Source of the DNA: Pleurodeles waltl
Taxonomy: Eukaryota > Chordata > Amphibia > Caudata > Salamandridae
Assembly: GCF_031143425.1 (NCBI RefSeq)
Contig: NC_090441.1
Location: 221,708,928-221,772,927 of the forward strand
Length of the DNA: 64,000 bases
Direction: 5' to 3'
How positions within the stretch are numbered: position 1 is the stretch's first letter; the number at the start of each line of letters is the position of its first letter. Of this stretch, positions 12,584-23,292 are shown in pieces. Below the pieces are notes generated by a model. The model searched no databases. It was not told the origin of the DNA and saw only the letters and a list, made by a program, of their open reading frames with translations. The position numbers were made by a program, and so were the translations under genes.

Positions 12584-12738
12584 TTAAACATCCTGATGGA
12601 CAGGTGTCATTTCAATAGCATCATCTTTCCTGGCCTCCTCCTCATGCCTTCTCTTACGATGGTGCTCAGTGTCCTCATGATACATTTTCTTCATTAACAT
12701 GGTCAAACAGGAAGGGCACACCCTTATCAACACACATA
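12584..12738 (-). pseudogene. env: ERV env, cytoplasmic-tail part (separated by Harbinger insertion)
   Basis: An open minus-strand segment of about 50 codons ends at a TAA at 12584-12586. It is rich in charged residues (a HHRKRRHEEEARKDD stretch) and short of hydrophobic ones, as expected for an intracellular tail. Its reading frame is the same as that of the env membrane anchor on the far side of the Harbinger element (21571 onward). The two pieces are therefore one former gene interrupted just after the membrane span. A Cys-rich CPSC motif lies close to the expected membrane boundary. Confidence 0.75.
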
Positions 12739-13067
12739 GGAGGACATTACAACCCTAGCGGACGGTGTTAAAGCAGCGGAAATACAGCAAACAGGCCGGC
12801 TGACAAAAAAAGGGAATTATGACCCTGGCGGAAACCGCCAACAAAGACAGCCACTTTAACACTTCGCCCGCCACGGCGGTATAGACAAGCAGCGCGGCGG
12901 TCACTGCCAACAGACAGGCGGAAGACAATGTACCGCCCACAGTATTACAACCCGCCAATCTGCCACCTTTTCCCGGGTGGATTCACCGTGGATAAAAACA
13001 CGGCAGAAACAGCTTTTGGTATGGGAAAACGCTCACCTGAACATATCCCACGAGGAACAAGGAATCC

Positions 13068-13150
13068 ATGGAGCCGGAACTCCAAATACTCCCTGCCCTT
13101 GTGTTTCTGCTCCTCTATGACCAAGAGCTACGTAGGCGCCGCAGACAACA
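13068..13150 (+). pseudogene. Harbinger transposase exon 1 (copy 1)
   Basis: ATG at 13068 opens a 27-codon frame (starting MEPELQILPALVFLLLY, with RRRRRQQ near its end) that runs into a consensus donor GTGAGTACTG at 13151. Length (83 bp), phase and donor are identical to those of copy 2 (49038-49120). The first base of exon 2 at 17953 restores the frame. This exon is itself intact, but the gene is broken in exon 2. Confidence 0.75.
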
Positions 13151-13626
13151 GTGAGTACTGCACCTACGACATGGGGGAGGGGAGAGGCAAAAGCTAGGGG
13201 GACACACACCAAACAGCCCCACCCCCACCCTCGCATATTACAACATACACACCAATGCATTCACAAAAAATCACAGTAACAACCCACAATTCCCCCGGAA
13301 GAATGAATACACAAAGCAAAAATCGGTCAAACAATGTAATGTGCCAATATACATGTCATACAAAAATATACAGATATATATTTGAAAATCAGTCATAATT
13401 ATATACAATACGAGAAGTACTGCAGATATGTACATAACAATGTCTGTGCACCAACAGTCCAAAAATGCATGGGCGAGGCCCACAAACGATACCTGACCAC
13501 AATCGGAGAGAACACTGCCGGGGCATCAGATAGAAATACTACAGGCACCTCAGGGGGAAGGGAAGGGGGGGCACCTCAGCCGGATGACTGCAAAGCCAGA
13601 TCCACGACGGGGCTCCATGCCCATTG

Positions 13627-13860
13627 ATGTATCCTGGGGAGTGCAAAGCCACAGTCTCTCAAGTCTATACAGTGGGTGGTTTGCCCACTGTGCCATCCTG
13701 GGGAGTGCAAAGCCACAGTCTCTCAAGTCCATACAGTGGGTGGTTTGCCCACTGTGCCATCCTGGGGAGTGCAAAGCCACAGTCTCACAAGTCTATACAG
13801 TGGGTGGGGTGTCCACTGTTCAATCCTGGGGAGTGCAAAGCCACAGTCTCTCAAGTTGAT
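13627..13860 (+). repeat. 64-bp tandem repeat (copy 1)
   Basis: About three and a half units of 'cctggggagtgcaaagccac...', containing the self-complementary 'gtggg...cccac' segment. The same repeat with 65-bp units is at 49480-49742 in copy 2, in the same place within the transposase intron. Open frames through it are by-products of the periodicity. Confidence 0.85.
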
Positions 13861-13997
13861 GCAGGTCTCTACTGGTACTGGGGGGACTGGTGCCCAGACT
13901 GGATGAGTCTCCCGTGAAAGGTCGTGTTCTGTCACTGTCCCAGCTGCACATGGGATAAGGATGCCTGATGTGGCGGTCCATTCATTCCTACCCGGTG

Positions 13998-14213
13998 CAT
14001 TGCCCTGTTCAGCGGTGCTTTGCCATGGCGGTCTTTGCCCTGTTCAGCGGTGCTTTGCCATGGCGGTCTTTGCCCTGTTCAGCGGTGCTTTGCCATGGCG
14101 GTTCTGATAAGGACATTGGTGTGTGACATGACGTTCTCTACACTGGACATTGGTGTGTAGCATGATGTCTTCTACACTGGACATTGGTGTGTGGCATGAC
14201 GTTTCATCACTGT
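13998..14213 (+). repeat. ~35-bp tandem repeats (copy 1)
   Basis: Three units of about 35 bp containing 'cctgttcagcggtgctttgcc' (13998-14100) are followed by about three units of 'gacattggtgtgtgacatga' (14115-14213). The first word is the same monomer core that is massively amplified in copy 2 at 50513-50930. Confidence 0.8.
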
Positions 14214-14235
14214 CCAGCGGGGCTGTGGCAGCCGG

Positions 14236-15050
14236 GGCCCTCCAGGGCACTGACTCCGGTGGTGGCGGTGGTCTCTGGACCACTGACGATACTTGGGCCC
14301 TCCTGGGCACTGACTCTGGCGGTGGTCTCCTGACCAGTGACGATACTTGGGCCCTCCTGGGCTGTGACTCTGGCGGTGGTCTCCTGACCAGTGACGATAC
14401 TTGGGCCCTCCTGGGCACTGACTCCGGCGGTCGTCTCCTGACCAGTGACGATACTTGGGCCCTCCTGGGCTGTGACTCTGGCGGTGGTCTCCTGACCAGT
14501 GACGATACTTGGGTCCTCCTGGGCACTGACTCCGGCGGTGGTCTCCTGACCAGTGACGATACTTGGGCCCTCCTGGGCTGTGACTCTGGCGGTGGTCTCC
14601 TGACCAGTGACGATACTTGGACCCTCCTGGGCACTGACTCCGGCGGTGGTCTCCTGACCAGTGACGATACTTGGGCCCTCCTGGGCTGTGACTCTGACGG
14701 TGGTCTCTTGACCAGTGACGATACTTGGACCCTCCTGGGCACTGACTCCGGCGGTGGTCTCCTGACCAGTGACGATACTTGGGCCCTCCTGGGCTGTGAC
14801 TCTGGCTGTGGTCTCCTGACCAGTGACGATACTTGGGCCCTCCTGGGCACTGACTCCGGCGGTGGTCTCCTGACCAGTGACGATACTTGGGCCCTCCTGG
14901 GCTGTGACTCTGGCGGTGGTCTCCTGACCAGTAACGATACTTGGGCCCTCCTGGGTACTGACTCTGGCGGTGGTCTCTGGACCAGTGAGGATACTTGGGC
15001 CCTCCTGGGCACTGACTCTGGCGGTGGTCTCTGGACCAGTGACGATGGTG
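14236..15050 (+). repeat. 54-bp satellite with 108-bp higher order (copy 1)
   Basis: About fifteen monomers of 54 bp. Two variants, one starting GGGCACTGACTCC and the other GGGCTGTGACTCT, alternate to give a 108-bp dimer. The unit is divisible by three and lacks stops in several frames. This yields long parallel open frames on both strands (18-residue repeats such as GGGLLTSDDTWALL on plus). I regard these as artefacts of the array, which lies between the stop of gene B and transposase exon 1 and is absent from copy 2. Confidence 0.9.
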
Positions 15051-15105
15051 CTGCCGGTTGTGTCTCGACCGCCGGAAATGATGGTGCACTTCTCCGCCGT
15101 GACAC

Positions 15106-17503
15106 TCACAACAGGCTGGGCAGACTTCCTCTGGCCCTTCCCCACCTTTGCTGACCAGCTGACTCTCCAATCCCCTTGGAACCCATGTCAGTTGGTTTCC
15201 CACCAGGAGTCTTAACATGGTCCCGTCGTCCACTCTCCAATTTTAGAGCCTTTACAGGGGGTGGGCTGCCAGTGCCTTGGCTCCGGGTCCTACTGCCTGC
15301 CCTGGTGGCCGGTGCACTCCAAAAACCTTGAACAGGCACCACTGGTATTGGAGGCTTTTTGGCTGAAGCGCTACGACTGGACTGATGAATTGGAGGGGGG
15401 GTGGGGGCAAAAAGGTCAACTTTACAGAGGGACAGTTTCTGACGAACACTGGGATGGGTAGCTGGAGGGTGTCTGGGAGTGGAGGAAGAGGAGGTGGTTG
15501 TAGGAGGTGTCACTTTAGCTGTTTTGGGTGCAGGTGCAGGTACTGGAGGCTGTCGTGAGGTGGATGGATGTTGGGTGAGTGATTGCCGGCGTTTGTGTAC
15601 TTTGGGAGGGGGCGTAACATACACACTGGGAGAGGACACAGGGGACGTGTAAATGGCAGTGGAGGTGGTGAGTGGAGGTGAGCGGCTTGTGGTGCTGGGT
15701 GTCCTGGTGCGATTCATGGTGCCTGTAGATGTGGTGCATGCAGGTGTGTGTGTAGACGAGACTGGGAGGGAGGAGGGAGAAGAGGAGGAGGGGGACACAC
15801 TGGAGGCAGTGGATGTTGTTGTGTCTGTATGTGGCTGAGGCTTGCGTGAGTGCCTGTGGTGTGTGTGGTGCCTGTTTGCTTGAGCTACTTGGGTGTGTTG
15901 ACTTGTGTGCATGCTGGTCTGTAGGTGTGCTTGGGATGGGCTGGGGTACAGGAGATTGGGTCTGGGTGGAGGAAGTTGGAGGGGGGAGGCTAGACACAGG
16001 GACAATGGCTGCCATCAGTGCTGAGGCCAAAGATTGCAGGGTTCGCTGAAGGACAGCCTGACCAGAATGAATGCCCTCCAGGAATGCATTACCATGTTGC
16101 AACTCTCGTTCTACACCCTGGATGGCATTCACAATGGAAGACTGCCCAACAGTGAGTGACCTGAGGAGGTCAATGGCCTCCTCACTGAGGGCAGCAGGGG
16201 TGACTGGGGCAGGGCCTGAGGTGCCTGGGGCGAAGGTGATGCCCACCCTCCTGGGTGAGCGGGCACAGGGCGAACGCTGAGGGGCTGCTGGGAGGGCGGT
16301 GCTGGTAGGGGAGGTGGCGGCTGTACCTGTAGAGGTGGGGGGCACAGATGGTGCCGCCATCACAAGGGAGCCCACATCGTCGAACGAGTCCGTGTCGCTG
16401 CTTGGTGATCCGGTGGCCGACGTGAAGCTCCCCTCGCCCTCCGTCCCAATGGTGCATTCAGAGTCCGTGGTGTGGCCCTCCATGGCCATGTGGGATGCAG
16501 CTCCCTTGTGCTCCGGTGCCACTGTACCTCCGCCTGTTGATGCTGATGTACAAAAGAACAGGGAGAGCAGAAAAAGGGGGGGAGACAGAAGAAAGAGGGT
16601 TTTAGTGCATGGCATACCGCTACCGTTGGCGGACAAGACAAACGCAGCTGCCCCTTGCATTACGCCGTGCTCCTGCCCTCTGCACATGCAATTTCTGGGA
16701 TATGGCCTATATGGCAATGGTGGACATCTGCGCACATGGATGCCACAGGGGCAACTATACCTCGACTTGGCACTCTGCTGAGGTGGGGTAGAGTGCCACA
16801 TGGCCTACATTACGGAGGGGCCTTGCCTACCGAACTCGCCCTGGCCTAGGGACACCCACAGCCCACCTCCCCCACCCAGACACCTCCACTGCACGCAAAG
16901 TCCGCAGAATGAGGTTGTACTCATCCCCTTGTGTCTGCTTTGATGCCCTCAAGCGCCCATCCAACTCTGGCTAGGCCACCGCCAGATCCGGAACATCAGG
17001 GGGGTCATGGTGCAACGGGCACCCCTCCCACTTGGGAGGCCATCCCCAGCTGAGCCTCCGCCGTCTTCTTGCTGCAGCGGCAAATGTCCTCCCATCTCTT
17101 ACGGCAGTGGGTGCCCCGTCTCTGGTGGGTCCCCAGGGTCCGGACCTCCTTGGCGATGGCACGCCAAATGTCCCTCTTCTGGTGGGCGCTGACCTACATG
17201 ACATGCACAAGGAAAGAGGAACAGTCATTACCAACTGCACAGTCGTTGTGAGTGGCCCCCTCCCTACTCTCGCCATGTGGCCCATTCATTCCCATGCATT
17301 AATGTTCTATAAACTCTGCCCCCTTCCCTCTTCCAACCAGTCCTCTCCACCCAGGCATAGCCCATACAACGTGCTCCCTGTCTACTAACCTGTTGGTCTG
17401 GAGGACCGTAGAGTAGCGTGTACTGCGGGAGTACCCCGTCTACCAGTTTCTCCAACTCCTGTGCAGTGAAGGCAGGGGCCCTTTCCCCAGACGCAGCAGC
17501 CAT
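15106..17503 (-). pseudogene. Myb/SANT-like gene B of Harbinger (copy 1)
   Basis: Three exons by comparison with copy 2. Exon 1 is 17503-17390 (38 codons from ATG, containing RAPAFTAQELEKLVDGVLPQ), exon 2 is 17193-16925 and exon 3 is 16533-15106. Exons 1-2 form a trihelix/Myb-SANT-like domain with the CRKRWEDI helix; exon 3 is a long Ser/Thr/Pro-rich tail ending in a basic stretch. Lesions: a frameshift in exon 2 after the Myb domain, the exon 2 donor GT changed to AT (GGGGATGAGT at 16925), and a frameshift in exon 3 near 15850-15900. It lies antisense within the transposase intron. In Harbinger systems the Myb-like partner is known to bind DNA and help transposase into the nucleus; a role for B is inferred. 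Confidence 0.75.
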
Positions 17504-17952
17504 CGTCGCTTCCAGACCGAGGTCACAGCAGCACTTGCAGTGTAGGTCCTCTCCTGTCGAAGGTCAGGTATCTAGTGATTGAAGAGATATAAAATGGCGG
17601 TGACGTCCGTGGCGGTGCGCATCATCACCACCAGCACACCTGTTCATTGGCTCCTGGGACCCATAGGGTCCAATGTTAACCAATGCAACATTGCGCCACG
17701 GTCTACGACCGCCTACCGCTACGGTGTGCAACGCCAGCGCAGTTACCCCACAATCATATTGTCCCACTTTAGAGGTCAGGCAGCCGCCATTTCAGGGGCT
17801 CACATGGCTTCATTTACTACTGCGTCACACATAGCTAGGCCTACACTCAACACACATACAGGAAGGGTTTTGTGAGTGGTGTAGTCTTGTGTGTGACTGT
17901 GGGTACATACCTGGAGGAATAATGACTGGTTCTTTGCTGTTGTCCTTCGTAG

Positions 17953-18988
17953 GCACCGTCTGCTGGGACATATGAGAAGATGGCGGAATCCTCCGGTGTA
18001 CCGACCGCTAGTGGACCTGTTGACAATGGAAGAGTGACATCGTACCGGTTTGACCGTGCCACAATCCAGGAACTATGTACCCAGTTGGAGCCAGACCTGA
18101 TGTCACCAATCCGCCATCTGACTGGAACCCCCCCCTGACGTGCAGGTGCTGTCAGTGCTCCATTTCCTTGCAAGTGGGTCTTTTCAGACAACTGTGGCCA
18201 TGGCATCAGGGATGTCCCAGCCTATGTTTTCCAACGTGTTGTCCAGAGTGTTGGCTGCCCTGCTGAAACTCGTAAGGAGATACATCATTTTCCTTGAGGT
18301 GGAGGATTTGCCTACAGTGAAAGGTGACTTCTATGCCCTTGGACATATCCCCAACGTCATAGGTGCTATTGATGGGACACATGTAGCTCTGGTCCCCCCC
18401 TAAAGGAGTGAACAGGTATACAGGAACCAGAAGAGTTATCATTCGATGAATGTCCAGATGGTCTGTTTGGCAGACCAGTACATCGTACAGGTAAATGCTA
18501 TGTTCCCTGGCTCAGTGTATGACGCCTACATCCTGCGGAATAGCAGCATCCCTGATATGATGGGTCAACTCCAGAGGCACTGTGTATGGCTATTGGGGGA
18601 CTCTGGTTACCCCAACCTGTCCTGGCTATTGACCCCAGTGAGGAATCCCAGGACCAGGGCAGAGGAACGGTACAATGAGGCCCATGTGCGGACTAGGAGG
18701 GTGATCGAACGCACCTTTGGCCTCCTGAAGGCAAGGTTCAGGTGCCTCCATATGACAGGTGGATCCCTATTCTACTCACCGAAGAAGGGGTGCAACATCA
18801 TCATCGCCTGCTCCATGCTCCATAATTTGGCTTTGCAACACCAGGTGCCTTTTCTGCAGGAGGATGATCTCGATGACGGTGTTGTAGCAGCTGTGGAGCC
18901 TGTGGAGCCTGTGGACAGTGATGAGGATGAAGCTGATGAAGAAGACAACGACAACAGGGAGTCAGTCATACAGCAATATTTCCAGTGA
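17953..18988 (+). pseudogene. HARBI1-type transposase exon 2 (copy 1)
   Basis: Homologous throughout to the intact exon at 53981-55016. Recognisable are GAIDGTHVAL (first Asp), GDSGYPNLSWLLTP (second Asp) and VIERTFGLLKARFRCL (Glu). Breaks: an in-frame TGA soon after 'LVDLLTMEE' near 18035, a short deletion there that shifts the frame, and a TAA at 18402-18404 immediately after ALVPP, replacing Asn in the other copy. The remaining C-terminal part (18446-18988) is open to the normal stop and keeps the acidic tail. Non-functional. Confidence 0.9.
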
Positions 18989-19469
18989 GACACAGGTGAG
19001 AACATTTTCATTTTTAGCATTACATTAACTTTCACACGGCTACATCTATCCTGTTTTTCGATTTAAATCACTATTTGGTAACTGAGTTGTACCCTCCCAT
19101 TACGGTTTCACAGGTGTGGTTACCTACGTGTCAACTGCTTGCATCCTTCAAGGGCTTGTGATGTGTGACATAGGTATGTTAGCTTTACAATGGTACACCC
19201 ATTATGACACTGTCATTGATAATACATTTTTACTAAATCACAGACTGACTCCAGATTGTTTTGTGTTTCAAGGGTGTTTATTGAAATGCTCAGAAATGGG
19301 AGGGGGTTGTAAAATGAGGATGGGTGATGGTGGAGGAATGTCCATGGCAAAGTCCAGTCTGTTAGTCTCACAGGTGCACTGCCCATCTGGGCATAGGAAG
19401 TGGAGCTGGGGCAGTTTAAATATGGACAGGGTAACAAAGTGGGACAGTGGGGTGACAATCAGGATGGTC

Positions 19470-20989
19470 TCATTTCCTGACGGGGGTCTTGCCATCTTGC
19501 TCTGTCCTGTTCCTGGATCTCAGGGACCGCTTGCGTGGTGGTTGTCCGTCTGCAGGGGGTGGGGTGCTGGTGTGTTGGTCGTGTGGCGGGGCGTCCTGTC
19601 CACTAGTGCCGGCAGAGGTGGTGGGCAGTTCATCGTCCATGCTAGTGTCAGGGGCCCCTTGGAGTGCCACAGTGTCCCTCAAGGTCTGCTGTATGTCCTT
19701 CAGCACCACTACGATGGTGCCCAGGGCGGAGCTGATGGTCCTGAGCTCCTCCCTGAACCCCAAATACAGTTCGTCCTGCAGGCGCAGGGTCTCCTGCAAC
19801 TTGTCCAGGACCGTCGCCATTGTCTCCTGGGAGTGGTGGTATGCTCCCATGATGGAGGAGAGGGCCTTGTGGAGAGTGGGTTCCCTTGGCCTGTCCGCCC
19901 CCTGTTGCACAGCAGCCCTCCCAGTTACCCTGTGTTCCTGTGCCTCCGTCCCCTGGACCGTGTGCCCACTACCACTGCCCCCAGGTCCCTGTTGTTGTTG
20001 GGGTGGTGGGTTACCCTGGGTTCCCTGTAGTGGTGGACACACCGCTGACTGACCTGTCCTGGGTAGGGAGGTTTGGGCCCGTTGGGTGGGTGCTGTGCTG
20101 GTGTTACCAGAGGGTGGAAGGTCGGTGTTGGGTTGTGCCTGTGCAAGGGGAACTGACTGTCCCGAGGCCCACGATGGTCCAGGCTGGTCATCAGGATCCA
20201 GTAGGGCAGAGCTGCTCTCGTCACTGCGGGCATCTTCTGGGGGTGGAGTGGTGTTGTCTGGACCCTCTGGTGTGGTTACAGTCCTTCGGGTTCCTGCATG
20301 GTCATAAGAGCATGATTATTGCATGTGTGTGTGTAATGGTGTGCAATGGATGGGTGTTTGTGTACCACAGTGCAAGAATTCCTGTGTGTGGGTTTGTGTG
20401 GTGATGGTTGGGGGGGTGTACTGGGTATGTGCAGTGGGCATGCTTTAGTGATGGGTGTCCATGCTTAGTTGTGTCATGCAGGGCTTGGTGTTGGGATGGG
20501 GGGTTGGTGTCATGGGTACATTAGTGAGGAGTTGTAGTGATAGGGGAGGGGGAAAGGGAGGGGGTGTGTGATAGCATGAAGGGAGGGTGGGCGATGTGAT
20601 AGTTAAGAATTGACTTACCAGTGTCCCATCCTCAACCAACTCCTGCGAGGCCCTCAGATTGCAAGATGGTCAAGACTTGCTCCTCCCATGTTGTTAGTTG
20701 TGGGGGAGGAGGTGGGGGTCCGTAGCCAGTCCGCTGTACTGCGATGTTGTGCCTGGAGACCGTTGAACGCACCTTCCCCCGTAGGTCGTTCCACCTCTTC
20801 CTGATGTCCTCCCTATTTCTTGGGTGCTGTCCCACGACGTTCACCCTGTCCACTATTCTGTGCCATAACTCCATCTTCCTGGCTATTGATGTGTGCTGTA
20901 CCTGTGAGCCAAATAGCTGTGGCTCTACCCGGACGATTTCCTCCACCATGACCCTGAGCTCCTCCTCGGGGGTGTCTTTGGCGTGCCAT
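19470..20989 (-). pseudogene. Myb/SANT-like gene A of Harbinger (copy 1)
   Basis: Two exons: 20989-20619 and 20293-19470, separated by an intron with GTAAGT donor and TGCAG acceptor. Exon 1 encodes the Myb/SANT-like domain, including LRVMVEEIVRVEPQLFG-type helix 1 and NREDIRKRWNDLRGKV recognition helix. It has lost eight bases near codon 9, shifting the frame away from the start ATG. Exon 2 is open through QPPRKRSLRSRN, a likely nuclear localisation segment, and keeps REPTLHKALSSIMGAYHH in frame, unlike copy 2. It is convergent with the transposase, 480 bp downstream of its stop. Confidence 0.8.
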
Positions 20990-21570
20990 GGGGTGATGTG
21001 TGGGGTGTTGTATGTGGTGATGGTTGTGGTGAGTATAGTGGTGTGTGGTGTTTTGTGCGCGGATGTTGTGTGGGTGATGGTGTTGTGTGCCTCTGTGTAG
21101 TGGGGTTGTCTATTCTGTGCTCTCTCTCTGTCTCCTTTGTCTCTAATTTTTGGTAGTAGGAGTTTGTGGGTGATGTGGGTGTGTGTTTTATATTGTATTG
21201 GGTGTGTGGGTGTGGTGTTTGTATGTGTATCAGGTGTGTGTATTTGGAATTGTCCAATGTGGCGGTGTTTTGGAGAAGTGTGTGTATTTTGAGCACGGCG
21301 GTGTGTACCGCCAATGAAAGACCGCCGCGTGGATTCGTGGGTCGTAATAGCATGGGCGTGTTTCTGTTGGCGTGGAGGTGGAGGATTTGTTTCCGCCAGT
21401 TTATCACGGACCTTTGGTGTGGCGGTCTTGTGTGGGTGTCTGAATTTCGGCAGATTCCAAGATGTGTGTCATAATAGCTGTGGCGGAATGCTGCTGTGGC
21501 GGCGGTGTATTGGCGGTCTTCTGCACGGCGGTAAGCGCCTTTTACCGCCAATGTTGTAATGACCCACATA

Positions 21571-22956
21571 GTGTTATAAATCCCACTATTCCCACCACCA
21601 GTACTTCTATCAGCCAGGATCCCCAACCACAGAACCATGCTGCAATGTCATTTAGTATTCCTCCTACTTCCGTCATATCCGCCAGTTTCCTTGCTCCCTC
21701 TTCTATCTCCTCTATTTTCCCTATTGCCATCCTCACACTTCCACTGTTGTCGGGTATATAAACACAGCATTCCTGATGGATCACATTACATACACCACCG
21801 GCTCTTGCTAAAATGATGTCTAATGCAAGTCTGTTCTGTATTACAACAGCTCTTAAGTCTGTAAGTTCTTCAGTAATGTTACCTAGGGCTGCTGCTGTAG
21901 AACTTGCTAATGTTTCCACCAATTCTGCCAATTTGTGTATTTGATATTCTGAATGCGCTATCCATGATGGCATCACAAATATTCCTTCCACTGCTATGAA
22001 CCTATCCAACCAAGTAGGTGTCCTTCTTCTTCGTACCCTTCCAGAGACCTATAGACAAACCTTCTAGGCACTTCTGTATGTTATCCAAATCAGAGTATTT
22101 GGAGCAGGTGCTATCTCCTCCCTTTATGCTACTATTATTATGGTCGGGAGGTGTATGTTAGGGCATTTCATTACTGGTGTTATCATAAAATGTGTTTGGC
22201 CTTGGGATGCTGCCTTTGAGGTATCGAAAACACTATGACCCCTTTTTCTCCTTATGTATAGAAAGGGACATTTGTGATATATCTATGTTCTTCTCCCCTT
22301 GTGCATAACCCTTATCTCTTTCTATGTTGAATGCTTCCAGCAGCTCTGTTTCACCTTTTTCCGATACTAGTTGTCCACACACACCTATCCTACCTCCTCC
22401 TTTACTTTCTCTTCCCCCCTACTGTTTCCCTGCTTTAATCTCCCTTTTCCAACCTTCCTCTTCCTTTTAGGTGGCCTTCTCTTTATAGCCCCATTCACTT
22501 CCTTTGCAAACATGCTGTTTAGTATGTGACATGAAACATACTGGGGAAGAGGAATCTGTGCTTAATATGTCCTTCCCTGGGCGGAGGTGGGTAAATGTGT
22601 GCAAATATAGCAATCCGACACATTTGCCAATTCCTATGAAATTTCACCATTTGCACAAATGCATTATCCTTGTAATTGTTCCCATCTTCCTCCCATTTTG
22701 TATATTTTATCGACTGTGTCCTGTTCCCCACCCTTTCTACCACACTAGAGTTTTCCCCTTGTTCTTGTTTCACAGCAATGGTAATCCCTATTTCATTTAC
22801 ACTGTTATTGATATACTGTTCTTGGTCCAGATATGGGATTCGTATTTCTTCTTGATATATAATAATCATTATGGTGATAATTATTGCTGGAACCGGGGTA
22901 CATATGGCAGTTAGTACCATAGGCCACTTTTTCTCCTCTCTTCTTCTTCTAGGCAT
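21571..22956 (-). pseudogene. env: ERV env: leader, surface remnant and transmembrane subunit
   Basis: An ATG at 22956 starts a basic N-terminus followed by a hydrophobic segment (about residues 11-34) that fits a signal/leader peptide, then N-glycosylation sequons NNS, NSS and NRT. That frame ends at 22519. Between 22519 and 22040 the frame is broken several times and the surface subunit looks short. A furin-type RVRRRR site lies at 22022-22039. Downstream are a heptad-like helix, the QNRLALDI immunosuppressive-like segment, a CX6CC motif (C-NVIHQE-CC) near 21740-21770, and a membrane span (LIEVLVVGIVGFITL) that runs into the Harbinger insertion at 21567. Defective. Confidence 0.85.
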
Positions 22957-23099
22957 TATTATAGTCCAGGTGTCACAAATTGCACTGTTTAGTCCTTGTC
23001 TGTTACTCTCTTATTCTCTGTATCTTCTTGTTGGCACGTCACAGAGTGGGGTCAGAGGTTACTAGCACTTGAAACCACTTGCGTGATATATGTAGATAT

Positions 23100-23290
23100 T
23101 CAGGTAAGACCCGCTTTCACCCATCGCTCTCCTGAGGTGTGCAGCACGAGCAGTCTTTGAAGAACTGCTTGATGGACCCGCTTGCGTCTCATGACTGCTT
23201 TAGGAGCGCAGCACGTGCAGTCCCTAGTAGTCTCACCGCAGGACCCGCTTGCACCTCCTGACTCCTGTAGGAGTGCAGCACGAGCAGCCC
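23100..23290 (-). repeat. ~70-bp direct repeats between pol and env
   Basis: Three imperfect units each contain 'gacccgctt', 'ctcctgac/aggagtgcagcacg' and 'gcag'. They sit between the integrase stop (23293) and the env start (22956) of the ERV, so they are non-coding and may surround the env splice acceptor. Confidence 0.6.
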
Positions 23291-23292
23291 TG

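Larger units (their letters stand above)
12739..21567 (+). mobile_element. Harbinger element, copy 1 (8.8 kb, nested in ERV env)
   Basis: The terminal inverted repeats are GGAGGACATTACAACCC on the left and, reverse complemented, GTGGGTCATTACAACAT on the right. Both are diverged from the GGGGGTNATT ends of copy 2. The target duplication ATA occupies 12736-12738 and 21568-21570. Gene order matches 48710-57622: transposase exon 1 on plus, tandem arrays, Myb-like gene B on minus inside the intron, transposase exon 2 on plus, Myb-like gene A on minus. All three genes are disrupted here, so this copy cannot be autonomous. Confidence 0.93.

Noticed and set aside
14150..15154. A 334-codon plus-strand frame with 18-residue repeats as a gene
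   Set aside because: It is produced by a 54-bp satellite that is open in several frames on both strands, has no start context or splice logic, and is missing from the other Harbinger copy.
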